From NCBI GenBank assembly GCA_030686995.1, contig CM060708.1, positions 260,652,044 through 260,716,043 on the forward strand: DNA of 64,000 nucleotides, read 5' to 3'. Position 1 is the first letter of the stretch. The number at the start of each line of letters is the position of its first letter. Below the pieces are notes generated by a model, which saw nothing but the letters and a program-made list of their open reading frames with translations, was not told where the DNA came from and ran no database searches. Of the stretch, positions 1 through 10,763 are shown in pieces. The position numbers were made by a program, and so were the translations under genes. Source of the stretch: Artemisia argyi (lineage: Eukaryota > Streptophyta > Magnoliopsida > Asterales > Asteraceae).

Positions 1-738
1 GTGATGTAGAGCTTGGAGGTGGTGAGTTTGGAGTTGAGTTTGTTGGTTAAAGGTTTTGATGTTGTTTAAGTGCTCATTCAATGCAATGGTTTGTTTTTGG
101 ATGAAGATGCAACAAGGGAAATTGTTGAAATGCTTCTCAATTTGATTTATGTTGTGTGGTGATGAGGGTGAGTTAGATGGAGGTGGATCCAAATTGCGTT
201 GAGCAAGATGTAACGTTAAAAGAGCTCTAAGCTCATGTGCTTCTTTTAGCTCCTCAACGAACTTTAAGTGTTCGGAGGAAGGTGATGGTGGTGGAGCATG
301 AATGTTGTCTTGGGTGAAGTTTTGAACATGCAACATAGGAATGACATGTGAAGTAGTAGGATGTGGTGGTGGCACTCTTGGTGGTGGAGACATGTTTGAG
401 CTTGGGTAATCATGAAAACATTATATGGATGGAAGGGTAGCTTCATGAGTGGATGGTGTTTTTGTTGAATGAGCAACGTGTGAAGTATTGGAAATGAGGT
501 TAGGATTGTTGTTTTGGGTTTGTGCATGCTCATCACATGAAGGAGCATTAGTGAAGGCAAGAGTGGATGATTGGTTGTGAGATGGGTCATTTGTGTGGGT
601 ATGAGGTTTAGTTGTTGGTTGATTTGGAACAACATCACTTGAGTTGTGACAAGAGTCAAGTTTTCTCCTCCAAATGGGTTTGACGGAGATCTTTGCAACT
701 CTTGAAAACTTGGGTCTTTGGTTGTTGGGAGATGACAT
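1..738 (-). pseudogene. Decayed 3' ORF (unknown protein) of the old Sirevirus-like element
   Basis: This is the homologue of the intact 274-residue ORF at 17591-18415. Starting at the ATG at 738-736 it shares the N-terminus (MSSxNNQ, then ISVKP and WRRKLDSCHNS) and the helical block EHLKFVEELKEAHEL. One in-frame TAA near 422-424 interrupts it. An internal deletion near positions 50-100, compared with the young copy, shifts the frame. Most other differences are substitutions that keep the frame open, which suggests the ORF was functional until recently in this lineage. The function is unknown. The end lies beyond base 1. Confidence 0.75.
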
Positions 739-773
739 GTTTGGATGGATGAGCATTTATGATGAAGTTGAGG

Positions 774-968
774 TATTTATAATATAGGAAAAATGTGGTT
801 TAGGAAGGTAAATTTTGAGAGGTAGTTTAGGACAAAATGTGTTTGTGAATTTTAGGAAGTATAGGGTGAAGTGGGTCAAAAAGTGATAAAGAAAACAGGA
901 ACCCCGACCATTAGATGGCCGGTCCCCTTAATAATTAAGGGGGCAGCCTTATAATTTAAGGGGGCCGC
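774..968 (-). promoter_or_regulatory. TATA box and GC palindrome module before the old 3' ORF
   Basis: A TATAAATA box (minus strand, 774-781) lies 35-43 bp before the 3' ORF ATG at 738. Upstream of it, 893-977 carries the GGCCGGTCCCC / TTAATTAAGGGGGCCGCC inverted-repeat module, closed by outer arms ATTAGATGG and CCATCTGGT. The same arrangement is found in the young copies (18451-18668 and 25242-25459) and in the LTRs. I infer an internal promoter for the 3' ORF. Confidence 0.6.
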
Positions 969-2410
969 CCATCTGGTGTTTTCCAGATTACCAAAAGTGG
1001 GTTTTTGGCAGAAATTTTTAGGGAAGGTTATGTGTTTGGGTTTGGTTTTAAGCAAGTTCACTCTTTGAGGCAATATAGGATATGCTAGTCATACATATAA
1101 AACAATTTATATGCAAGGATTAAGAAAACAAACAATTTTTAAATAAGCATGCAACCTACTCATCTAACAAGTAAATTATATAAGTTGTGAGACAACAAAT
1201 CATGTTAAACTAATGATTAACAAATAAGATTAATGAACTAGTTCATTGATTCTAAGTAGTGCCTATGTGCAATAAAAAGAGAGGTATGAATGTAAGGGCA
1301 TTAAAACTTGTTGCAAACAAGATTCATATGTGCAAACCATGATTCTCTTGAAATGACTTGGTATTATTATGAGTGTCATGTTCATAAAAGTTTATGACAA
1401 ATGTGAGATTATCATAGATGACATAAGAAAACGTTTTTAGCATTATTCAACAATGCTTTAAAGTATATTCAAGTGTGTATTTGAGTAAAATAGATTGAGT
1501 TTTGCTTCAAGAGATGTTGACAAAATAGATAAGGAAATTTTCCCAATCTTGATTTTGATTAAAACAAAGTTGTGATTGCTTATAGTCAAATATGTTGTTT
1601 GAAGAAAAATGAGATAGTTATTTAAAAGATTATTTTTCAAAAAGTGAGGTTTTATGCATGATATTTTATTTTCGATAGCAAGAATCACTAGTTATGGATT
1701 TATAAAGCATGTTAAAAGATATCAAGTTCAAAAGAATTGGTTAAGTCTGTTGTCACATATAATCACCTTGTATGTTAACTAAAGACATGGATACGTGATG
1801 ACATAATCATATGGGTTTAATGCAATATAATTGAGAGGGATATAATCAATCATCTATGGTTGCAAAATTAACACATATACATACTTATATCTTCATTGTA
1901 TTTAACAATAACTTATCTTAATCCTAGGTTATATTATAATGTATCTATTATGGCTACTAGATTGGTCATTTATCCTAAATGATAAATATGCTACTAGTGG
2001 TCATAGATGATTTCCAAATTTAATGATGAATAAGAAAGTCGGCAATAAATCCAAAATCAAGAGGGTCAACTAAACTAATTTCAAGTATATATATATTAGT
2101 AATCTTAATAATATATGAACAAGGCAACCTACAAACTTAAGCATATTTATAGACTAATTATGGCATAATTAGATATAGTGTGATATTTATAGGTTTTTGA
2201 AAAGAAAACTTACCTCATGTCCAGCATTTCTTTATGAGTAGGCATGTGAGTGTTGGTTAACATCTTCAATGTTTACCCAAAGCATGATATCGTAGTAAGG
2301 TATTACTCCAACGCTATTAAAGATCAAGGTAGTGATGCGTGGAATTGCGCCCTCGCAAAAGGTTTTACCTCTCACGGGATCTTGAGAAGCTTGCAATCTC
2401 CACCAGGCAG

Positions 2411-3773
2411 TGTACCTGTTCGTTGTAGTATAGTATAGTGACAAGTACCGGGGGATTGATCGTTCAACTCTAAGAATAGTGTTCGCTAGGGTTAAAACTC
2501 ACTAAAACTAGGTCTAGAGATGAGGGACGATTCTTTTTGTATTTTTATGTTTAAAGGAAAGCAAGTAAAAATCTCGGTTTTGAAAGAAGTGGGCGGAATT
2601 AGTTGCTAATCAACTAACCCAAATAACTAAAGATGAAATCAAAATAAAATAAATTAAACTTAAACTAAATGTGGTGTAAACAATAATGAGAGAAAATGTG
2701 TTTACTTAGATTTCACTACTCCAAAGCTATCTTTTACAGGTTGATTAGTTTGTTACAATTGCATGGATGACGGGTTATATTCCTTAATACCATTCGTAGG
2801 GCCATGTACAATCTTCCCTAACTCTATAAGCTTCTAACTCTTCCTATGTTGAGCCGACTACTAGCTTCTAACATTGCATCATTAGTAGTTACCTACACAT
2901 TAAATATAACCAATATATCGTAGTACACCTTCGATCATGTTTCTTAAGACATTCAAGCAAGTTACCAAATGGAAGTCTGCCAGTTTTCTTAAGCCTAACA
3001 TCGAATTCATTTATCCACAACAATTATAAGCAAACAACCAACCCATAATCAATATATAAGTTTCATTACATCTAAGCAAACACAAAGAAAACCTAGCCTC
3101 GCATGTTAAAGAGAAGACAAGTGTATGATATAATCAAACAACACATAGACATATTGAATGATTTGATGAAAGACTTATCTTCAATTAAGCATGGAAGAAA
3201 CGAATGGTTGAAACCCTTAAAATAGGTGTAAATTTCGTCTAGGGTTTACTCCCTTCAAAGTTGCACACAATGAATGAAAACTAGAAAACTATATATAGAT
3301 TTTGTATCCTGACGGAGTCAAGAGATAGGTGTGACGCCGTCAACTTGCCGCCAAAATAAACTCGTATTGCCTAGATCCACTTCTGACGCCGTCACTCTTT
3401 ATGAACTCTGGGCCGTCTCTCTTTGCATTTACTCGTGACGACCTTGGCAATTTAATACGTGACGCCGTCACGATCCTTTCAGAAAACATTTTGGCGCGTC
3501 ATGTGTAATTGACTTATCCACCCCTTTGTCAAGTCATGACGCCGTCAATAGCAAGATGTGACTCTGTTAAGTGCAATTTCCAACATGATTTTAAGACTTT
3601 GTCGTTTTCTTCACTTTTTCACTCCAAAAACGTCCAAAATGCTTCATTTTGTAAAATTCCTCTCATAAGTACCTAAAATGACAAAAGGAACAATTTAGGG
3701 CAATATTTGATCAAATAATCTTGACTTTGACCTTAAATGACCCCCCCAAAGCGGTACACTTTTCGCTTCATCA
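2411..3773. mobile_element. Probable solo LTR inserted in the old element
   Basis: This 1363-bp block has no counterpart in the otherwise collinear young internal region. It begins TGTACC and ends CATCA (TG...CA), and is flanked by GGCAG (2406-2410) and GGTAG (3774-3778), a five-base target-site pair with one mismatch. A TATATATA stretch lies near 3291. The near-palindrome TGACGCCGTCA occurs four times (about 3332, 3383, 3460 and 3537). A run of seven C at 3741-3747 lies near the right end. There is no coding sequence. The exact ends are a best guess, and the family was not identified. Confidence 0.4.
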
Positions 3774-4357
3774 GGTAGCTTGATCCGAATCACATATTAG
3801 ATTGCTTCAAGTATCTTTGAAGAGTACCATTAGAATTTTACTCCATGATGACAGTGGGTGTAGAATGATGAGATGACAAAAATATCTTCAACGTAGGTAT
3901 TTCCCTTTTCATGAGTCGTGTTTGTCAAAAATATTTGCGTTTGATTCCTTCATCTTGAGATAGTTAAGAATACTTCACAAAATCAACACTCCAATAATGA
4001 AGATCTTATCATGAATTCTTTTAATGGCCGCAACTACGTCATTTGCAAATCGTGTGTAGAATATGATTCAAGGTAATATGATTAACTAGTCTTCATATGT
4101 ATGTAATGAAAGTGAGCGATCCATTGTAAAATATAAAAAACGTCTCTTCGTTCGATTATTACCTAATCATGAAAAACAACTTGGTACCCAGATTCTCATG
4201 GGTCCGAGATTGTTAGTTGAGGATATCCATTGCATTTGAATTCATATGATGTGGATGTCGCCGAGGAGTACAAGAATTCATCAATAGTTTGTCTTAACGA
4301 ACAAACAATGACTTTCTTGACTTAAACAATAAATAATAGATACAAATAATATTAATT

Positions 4358-5365
4358 CTAAATTTCTCTACTAGGTTTTATAAATTTTATTTGTCTTAAT
4401 TTAATTGTTGAAGGATCATTTGCATTAAATCCTAAGCCGGTTTTATCATTAAATGACTTTTGAATATTAAGTAGATATTTTAAAGATTTGGAACTATTTT
4501 CAAATTTAGCTAATATTTTTGCTTTTTCATTTTCCTTTCTAGTTTCTTGTTTGTAGTCTTGACATTTTTTATATTCAAGATCAATTTCAATATTACTTTC
4601 AAGTCTAGACATTTTATCTTCTAAAATTATTTCTTTTTCAAAGTTACTTCCAACGGATATTGAAGATTCATTTTTAAAAATGATTTTTGGGTCTATATTG
4701 CAAAAATGTTTGAAGTTGTTTTCTAATTTTGAAAACTCTAATATAAATTGATCATAGCAAAAATGTTTGGTTTCAGATTGTACCTTATTTGTAGCTTTAT
4801 TTGCTTCACAATCTTCACATGCTATACGATGATCATTTTCATCGTCAATGTCGCTCTATGTTTCATTTGCAATCTTTCTTCGGATTTAGCTCATGTATTC
4901 TTCGTTATTGATACCTTCAATAACCACATTTGAACTAGTAGTACTTGTGTTTATTTCAACTAAATAATTATCTATCAAATTTTTTAGAGTGACTAATTCT
5001 TGTGCAACATCAAGTTTATCATCTTTGGTTTTACATTTCCCTTGGTGAAAATATAAAAGACATTTCCAAATATCATTTGCCATTTTACAAAAGAATACAC
5101 TTTCATATTCAACTCTTGGTAGAGTTTTATAAATCATTAATTTAGCTTTAGTATTTTTATCAATCTTTGTTTGAAGATAATTATATTAATTTTCAAAATC
5201 CATTTTAGTTGGTTGAAAATCACCAATTGAAATGATATGCCAAAGATCAAGATCTATTTATTTCACATAATTTTCAAATTTATTTTTCCATTCAAGAAAA
5301 TGATCATTATCAAATAATGGTGGTCGTTGCGTAAATTCCCTTTCTAAATATTTTTCAAATTTCAT
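4358..5365 (-). pseudogene. Decayed Sirevirus-type gag
   Basis: Homologue of the intact 374-residue gag at 20846-21970. The start ATG (5365-5363) and the LFDNDHFLEWKNKFENYVK segment are preserved, but a TAA follows that lysine immediately (near 5257-5260). A stretch of roughly 120 bp around 4860-4890 is missing compared with the young gag. The C-terminal block with MSRLESNIEIDLE, a DKTGLG motif and the end FIKP is readable at 4358-4612. Dead copy. Confidence 0.85.
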
Positions 5366-5623
5366 AGATCGTTACAAGTTTTAAAATACAATATATTTTA
5401 AAAATCTTACTTGACGTGGCTCTTGATACCAATTGTGGAAAACTAGAGGGGGGAGGGGGCTTGAATAGTTTTACGTCTTTTTCGTTTTATAAAAGTTTGC
5501 TTCAAAATAATAGTTTGAGTTTATAAAACTTTGATTCAAAAATATAGATTTTGAGTTTGTTCACTATAGTTGTTTAAACACCACTAAATTAAATTGTTGA
5601 GTAAAAACTACAATGTTATTTAT

Positions 5624-5850
<227 letters not shown>

Positions 5851-6906
5851 GAATGGAACTTAATTTGATCTTTATGTAAAATTAATATACGCACAATATA
5901 AGCAATTATAACTATATGCAATATGTAAGTAAGTAAGCTAAGTAATGAACGAGAGATGGAAAGATCAAACCGAGAGACGAAGGATTTATAGTGGTTCGGC
6001 TACAAGGACACCTTCCTTGCCCTACTCCACTCCCCGAGCACCAAACTCGAGAGTTTTCTTCACTAAGTCAAAATGCTCCCTTATGGCGGAGAAAACCGTA
6101 CACACCTTAGCTTACACCAATTTAACGACACAAGCTATATGTCGAGTTCTAATCGTAGCTAGAACCAATCTCACAACTACAAACACACCACAACTTCTTC
6201 ACACCCTTTCACTCCTTTTACACTTCTTCTCAACTATTGTTTCTTCACGCCTTCACAACTTCTATCTAACCACTACTTCAAAGCTTCTACGTCTTCACAA
6301 CTTCTAGGCTTTTATGTCCTTACAACTTCAATACTTATATGTCTTCACAACTTCAATACTTCTATGGCTTTTCTTCAAGGCTTTTATTTATACACCACAA
6401 CAAGGCTTCTACTCCTTTAAAGCTTCTACGTTTTCACAACTCTAAGGCTTCAACGTATTTACTACATCAAGGTTTCTACCCTATGATACGGCTTCTATAT
6501 CTTTACTACTCACCACCACTTCAAAGTATTATTACTTCTTATACTTCCTACAACTATTCCTATCCACCTCTACTTCTTCACTTCTTGTACCACTTCACAC
6601 CTTCAACAAGTCTAAATCTAGCTAACTAATATACACACCTTATACACCAAAGAATGAATGATTTACAAGATAAAATGAACAAACAACTTAGATAGCAAGA
6701 TAATACTAAGTTGTAATACTTCTAGTCTTGAATGATAGAAGTATTCTTCTCTTTGCACTTGAGTGTTGAAGCTTGAATCACTTTGAAACAAAGACTTATG
6801 TATATATGATCAAAGAATTTTAGAGGATAGAAATGGGGTTTTAGATCAGAATGTTTTGAGTGCAAAAAGGTGAGGAAAATGCGTGAAGTGAACCAATATT
6901 TACAGG

Positions 6907-7035
6907 CAAAGCTGGGGGGGGGGGGGTTTCAGGAGCGTGGCCGGTCCCCTTAATTAAGGGGTCGGTCCCCTTAATAATTAAGGGGGCCGTCTAGTTAATT
7001 AAGGGGCCGCCCCACCAGAACGTTGCCCAGCTTTG
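6907..7035 (-). promoter_or_regulatory. GC palindrome hairpin module in the old LTR
   Basis: Inner part 6939-7013: GGCCGGTCCCC and TTAATTAAGGGG units in alternating orientation. Outer arms are CAAAGCTGGG (6907-6916) and CCCAGCTTTG (7026-7035), a perfect 10-bp inverted repeat. A run of G sits just inside the left arm. The TATA seen in the young LTR is degraded here to TGTAAATATT. Palindromic modules upstream of the LTR TATA box are an established Sirevirus trait. Confidence 0.65.
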
Positions 7036-7689
7036 TCCTTTTGTGGGGAAGGTTTTTCTGGATTAGATTTGCCATTTTTGGTTGAAAATTTGAATTCATA
7101 TATTTCTAATGAATTAAACACATTCTTTTAATTCCAAAAATGTTTTATAAAAGATATAAAATATTATGTGACATTTTATGAAAATCTAGTTGTTAAGAAA
7201 AATGTTCTTTTGGTCTTATAATGCATTAGACACTTTGTTTATTCATACCTTAAGTGATTAGATGGTAAAAGGTGATAATTTACTACTAAATACTTATTTA
7301 CGTCATGATCTTTGGTTTGATGAGTTTTCGTTTTGTGATTATCAAAACATAGAGATATCGAAAGATATGAATAACGTTTTTAGACATTTATTTATATCAA
7401 CAGTAAGGTCTGGCAATGTCATAGTATTGAATGCATTATGTAATAGGGTTTCTTGTCCCGAATGCACTGGCTACTATCCCGAATACACTGGTTGTTGAAC
7501 ACGTAGTGACTGTCCCATATTAAAATTTTCTTGGGCATGATAAAGACATGGGCAGTAGTAATAGAAGAAGTCACCCCTAACTCAGGTGGGTTAGTTATAG
7601 TCATGGGCCTCTATAGTGTATTAATAGCATGCATAGTGGACTAGGGTTGGCCCAACTGTGAAGAAACACAAAAATTAGGCCAACATCTC

Positions 7690-9946
7690 TTTTTGGGCCG
7701 CTTTTAAAGCTACATTTGGGCTTGTGTAAGGGTAGTGTAGACTGAGGGAATTGGTCCATTTAGGAGAGGTGTAGAACGAGATGGTGTTGACCACAGTGAG
7801 GGATTGGTATTTGGTTTATTTTGTGAATTATTGTCATGCAAAAATTTGCATGTATTACTAAACTTACAATAGCCTCTTGCAAAGTTAAAACACACTTTAG
7901 GCTCAAAAGGACGTGAGGTTATATAGTTATCTCGAGACACACTATGTCGAGAGGAATTAATAGCTTCAGCTAAGAGAACCGTAGGAGACGAAGATAAGGC
8001 ATCCGGTTTAAAGACTTGAAATTTGGCCTTTAATCACATCTCTTCGGAAGTAATCATGGAACGAACCGTATTTAGGTTGAGAAAAGGATACATATGAGTT
8101 ATAATACATGCAACATGATCATAATTGTCACTTAAGCCATTAAAGACACAAGTAACAATAGCGTCATTACTCATAGGGTATTCAAGACTATTCAATACGG
8201 TAGTGATGGATTCGATCTTCCTAAAATATGCATCTACGGTTAAATCACCAAGTTGGAGTGTCCGTAATTCACCTTTTAAAGAATGGTTTGTGTACATTTG
8301 TTATCAAGAAAAATTTTTCTCGATCTGATCTTAAGCATCCATGGCAGTTTTGAGATCCGCCACAGCAAGACATTCTTGAAGAGCATCAGATAAAGTAAAA
8401 AAAATCCAGGATTTGATAATATGATCGACTTTCAACCATTTAACAGTTGGAGGAGCATATTCTACAACCAAATGAGTCTTTTAGAAATTTGGGATCAGTG
8501 ATACACAAATCTGGGAGGATAGACGAGGACGTTACCCACCGTACTAGAGCAGGATGGGCAAAATGGAGGGCGTCGTCAGGAGTACTCTATGACAAGAAAG
8601 TCCCCTTTAAGCTAAAGGGGAAATTTTATAAGGTGGCAATTAGGCCAGCTATCTTGTACGGGTCAGAGTGTTGGCCTATCAAGAAAGCTCAAGCTAACAG
8701 AGTGGAAGTGGCAGAACTGAGAATGCTAAGGTGGATATGTGGTAAGACCATGCTTGACATGATCCCGAACGGAGTTTTCAAAGCAGAACTTGAAGTTGAA
8801 ACTATAATCTCGAAGATGCGAGAAGGAAGGTTGATGTGGTTCGGTCATGTTAGGAGGAGGCCACAATCAGCGTTGGTAAGGAGATTCGAAGCACTGATGG
8901 TCGACGGTTTGAGAAGGAGGGGAAGACCTAAACTTAGGTGGGAGGATAGACTTAGGCAAGACATGAAGACTCTTCTCTTGTCCGAGGATATGATCTCAGA
9001 TAGGAATGCGTGGAGAGCTAGGATTAGGATTTGTGGGTAGTTTTAGGCTAAGTGGTAGGAGGTTGTCTTTGCGTCTGGGTCTTTTCTTTTCTTGTTTTCT
9101 TTCTTTTGTTGCCTTGCTCCTTTGGTTTTTAGGTTTAGTAGTTCCTTTGATCTTTGGAGGCTAGTGGCCTTTCTTCTTCCTTTGCTTTGCCTTAGCTTTA
9201 GCCCCTTTTGTATTGCCCTGCTTTGCCTATGTGTTGTTCTCTTTTCCTTTTGCCCGCTTGCCTATGCGTTTTTTGTTGGTGTTTGTTTGCTTTGCCTTTT
9301 CTTACTTTGCTCGTGTTGCTTTCTTGCCTTTTTTTTTCTTTTGTACTCTATGCTTTGTATGCCTGCTTTGCTTGTCTTGCCTGTTTTCTTTTGTTTGGTG
9401 CTCGGTTTTATATGTTTGTCTTTTTTCGTAGGTCTCTAGTTTGGTAGTTCCCTGCGTTCCTATTTGGTTTGCTTGGCTGTCCCCTTAATGCTTTCATCTT
9501 CTTTATGCTATTACTTTTTTGCCCTCTTGTCCCTTGCATTTGTTTCGTTTCTCTTTCACTCGCACATTTGCACTTTTCGGAGGTCTCCCTGGAAGCAGTC
9601 TCTCTATTCCCAGGTTTTCCCTGGGGTAGGGGTAGGATCTGTCTACATTTCTACCTCCCCCATACCTCGCTCTTGTGGGATTGAGTATTGTTGTTGTTGC
9701 TGTAGGAGCGGCAACATCCACACTTGTAGATTCACCTTTAATATGTTTAAGAAACTCAAAACCTTTACAGAGGTTCTTAAAAAAATAAGATCAAGACGAG
9801 TAATTAAGCTTATCAACATCTAGTTTAACTAGGACAAGAGATGTGACGTTATGAACCGTTAGCAATTTATCGATGAGGAACAAGGTTGGTGTTGGTGTTG
9901 GTGGTAACGGACCAGTCACGGTGCACAGTAACAACGAGTCATGCAT
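7690..9946 (-). pseudogene. Decayed Ty1/copia gag, split by a LINE
   Basis: Reads on the minus strand from an ATG at 9946 (MHDSLLLCTVTG, then VKLDVDKLNYSSWSYFF, typical of a copia gag N-terminus). It is interrupted at codon sequence APTA by the LINE at 8457-9703. It resumes with APPTVKWLKVDHIIKSW and DALQECLAVADLKTAMDA, and continues through a gag block at 8034-8297 with DAYFRKIESI and GLSDNYDHV. At 7710-7940 there is a CCCH-type zinc finger (CFNFARGYCKFSNTCKFLH). Stops and frameshifts separate the blocks. The PBS lies at 10052-10060. No protease, integrase or reverse transcriptase from this element is visible. Confidence 0.85.
8457..9703 (+). mobile_element. 5'-truncated RTE-type LINE
   Basis: Encodes the extreme C-terminus of a plant RTE-clade ORF2 (8457-9040): FRNLGSVIHKSGRIDEDV, LYGSECWPIKKAQ, VAELRMLRWICG, MREGRLMWFGHVRRRP and GRPKLRWEDRLRQDMKTL, ending at TAG 9038-9040. 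It is followed by a T-rich 3' UTR, the GGGGTAGGGG...CTACCTCCCC end typical of these LINEs, and a short (TTG)n tail at 9689-9699. AGGAGC occurs on both sides (8451-8456 and 9704-9709), consistent with a target-site duplication. The interrupted copia gag frame can be followed across both junctions, which confirms the ends. The reverse-transcriptase core is absent, so the element is dead on arrival. Frames at 9092-9823 are not genes. Confidence 0.92.
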
Positions 9947-10051
9947 AAAGAGAAGATGTTTTGTTGGTTAGGGTTTGGTTATGTTAGTTGACTGTCTTGG
10001 GAGAAGTTGAATAAAACAAAAAGTCAGGGTTAGAAAATTTAGGTACTAGGC

Positions 10052-10060
10052 TTGATACCA
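10052..10060 (-). other. Primer binding site of the decayed copia element
   Basis: TGGTATCAAGCC on the minus strand, directly followed by TGTTGAAATG (10061 onward, plus strand), which is the inner end of its 5' LTR. The outer end of this LTR was not found, because a fold-back element starts a few bases later. Confidence 0.7.
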
Positions 10061-10068
10061 TGTTGAAA

Positions 10069-10763
10069 TGTTAATTATAATTATTGATTGAGAGTTGAGT
10101 TCAATATAGATCTCAAATTTTAGATCCAATGAACAAATTCTGGCCGCTCATTTTTTTTATAATCAAAAATAGAAAATTCACTTTCCAAATTTTTTGAAAA
10201 ATAAAATATCTTGCAAACGCTAAATCGTTAAGTGACAAAAAAAATACATCTTCGCGATGAGAAGTTTTTTATCTTTTAATAGAATGCCACTTCGATATAC
10301 TTTCGACGATTTTTTTTTCGAGTTTTGTTTTAGTGTTATAATTTGCGTTAGAAAAAATCACATGTGATTTTTTATTTTAGGAATCACATTTGATTTCACA
10401 AATCACATATGATTTCATAAATCATATGTGATTTTAAAATAACAAATCACACGTGATTTTTTCAGGCGTTAATTTCAACAAAAAAATAAAATAAAATAAA
10501 TAAAAAAAAATCGTCGAATGTATATAGAAGCACCCTTTTATAGAAATATGGTTTAATTTCATTGCGATGGTATGATTCTTTTTTTGTAACGATTAATGGT
10601 TTTTGATATATTTAATTTAAAAAAAATGATAAAAGTGGGGGGGGGGGGGGGGGGGGGTCTTTTTTAATTTAATAAAAGAATAAATGCCAAAGATTTGTTC
10701 ATTGAATTTTTAAAGAATTTACGATCTGTATTGAACTTTTTTCTATTAATTATTTATAACGAG
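10069..10763. mobile_element. Fold-back/MITE-like element with imperfect 70-bp terminal inverted repeats
   Basis: The left arm (about 10069-10140) and the reverse complement of the right arm (about 10690-10763) share GTTCAATAYAGATC and CAATGAACAAAT in the same order. The middle holds several AATCACATGTGATTT-like palindromes at 10350-10462, and a homopolymer of 21 G at 10637-10657. No coding sequence is present. Target-site copies are unclear (GAAATG left, GAGAATG right). It lies just inside the copia LTR. Confidence 0.55.
10637..10657. repeat. Homopolymer of 21 G
   Basis: Uninterrupted run of 21 G. Lengths of such runs are often wrong in assemblies. It could form quadruplex DNA. Confidence 0.95.

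Larger units (their letters stand above)
1..5433 (-). mobile_element. Internal region of an old Sirevirus-like non-autonomous LTR element, cut by the window edge
   Basis: Order on the minus strand from the right: PBS next to the LTR at 5434, decayed gag (4358-5365), a spacer, a probable solo LTR (2411-3773), more spacer, then the 3' ORF running off the left edge. The sequence is collinear with the internal region of the young array at 17069-22038. Base 1 corresponds roughly to 17629, so the 3' LTR lies outside the window. The PBS reads TGGTATCAAGAGCC on the minus strand (near 5418-5431), an initiator-Met-type PBS with one extra base. Spacers 870-2240 and 3780-4357 hold no gene that I can see. 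Reading frames are broken, so this copy is dead and much older than the array. Confidence 0.85.

Noticed and set aside
9092..9823. Cys/Phe/Leu-rich hydrophobic frames resembling membrane proteins
   Set aside because: They lie in the T-rich 3' UTR of the RTE LINE.
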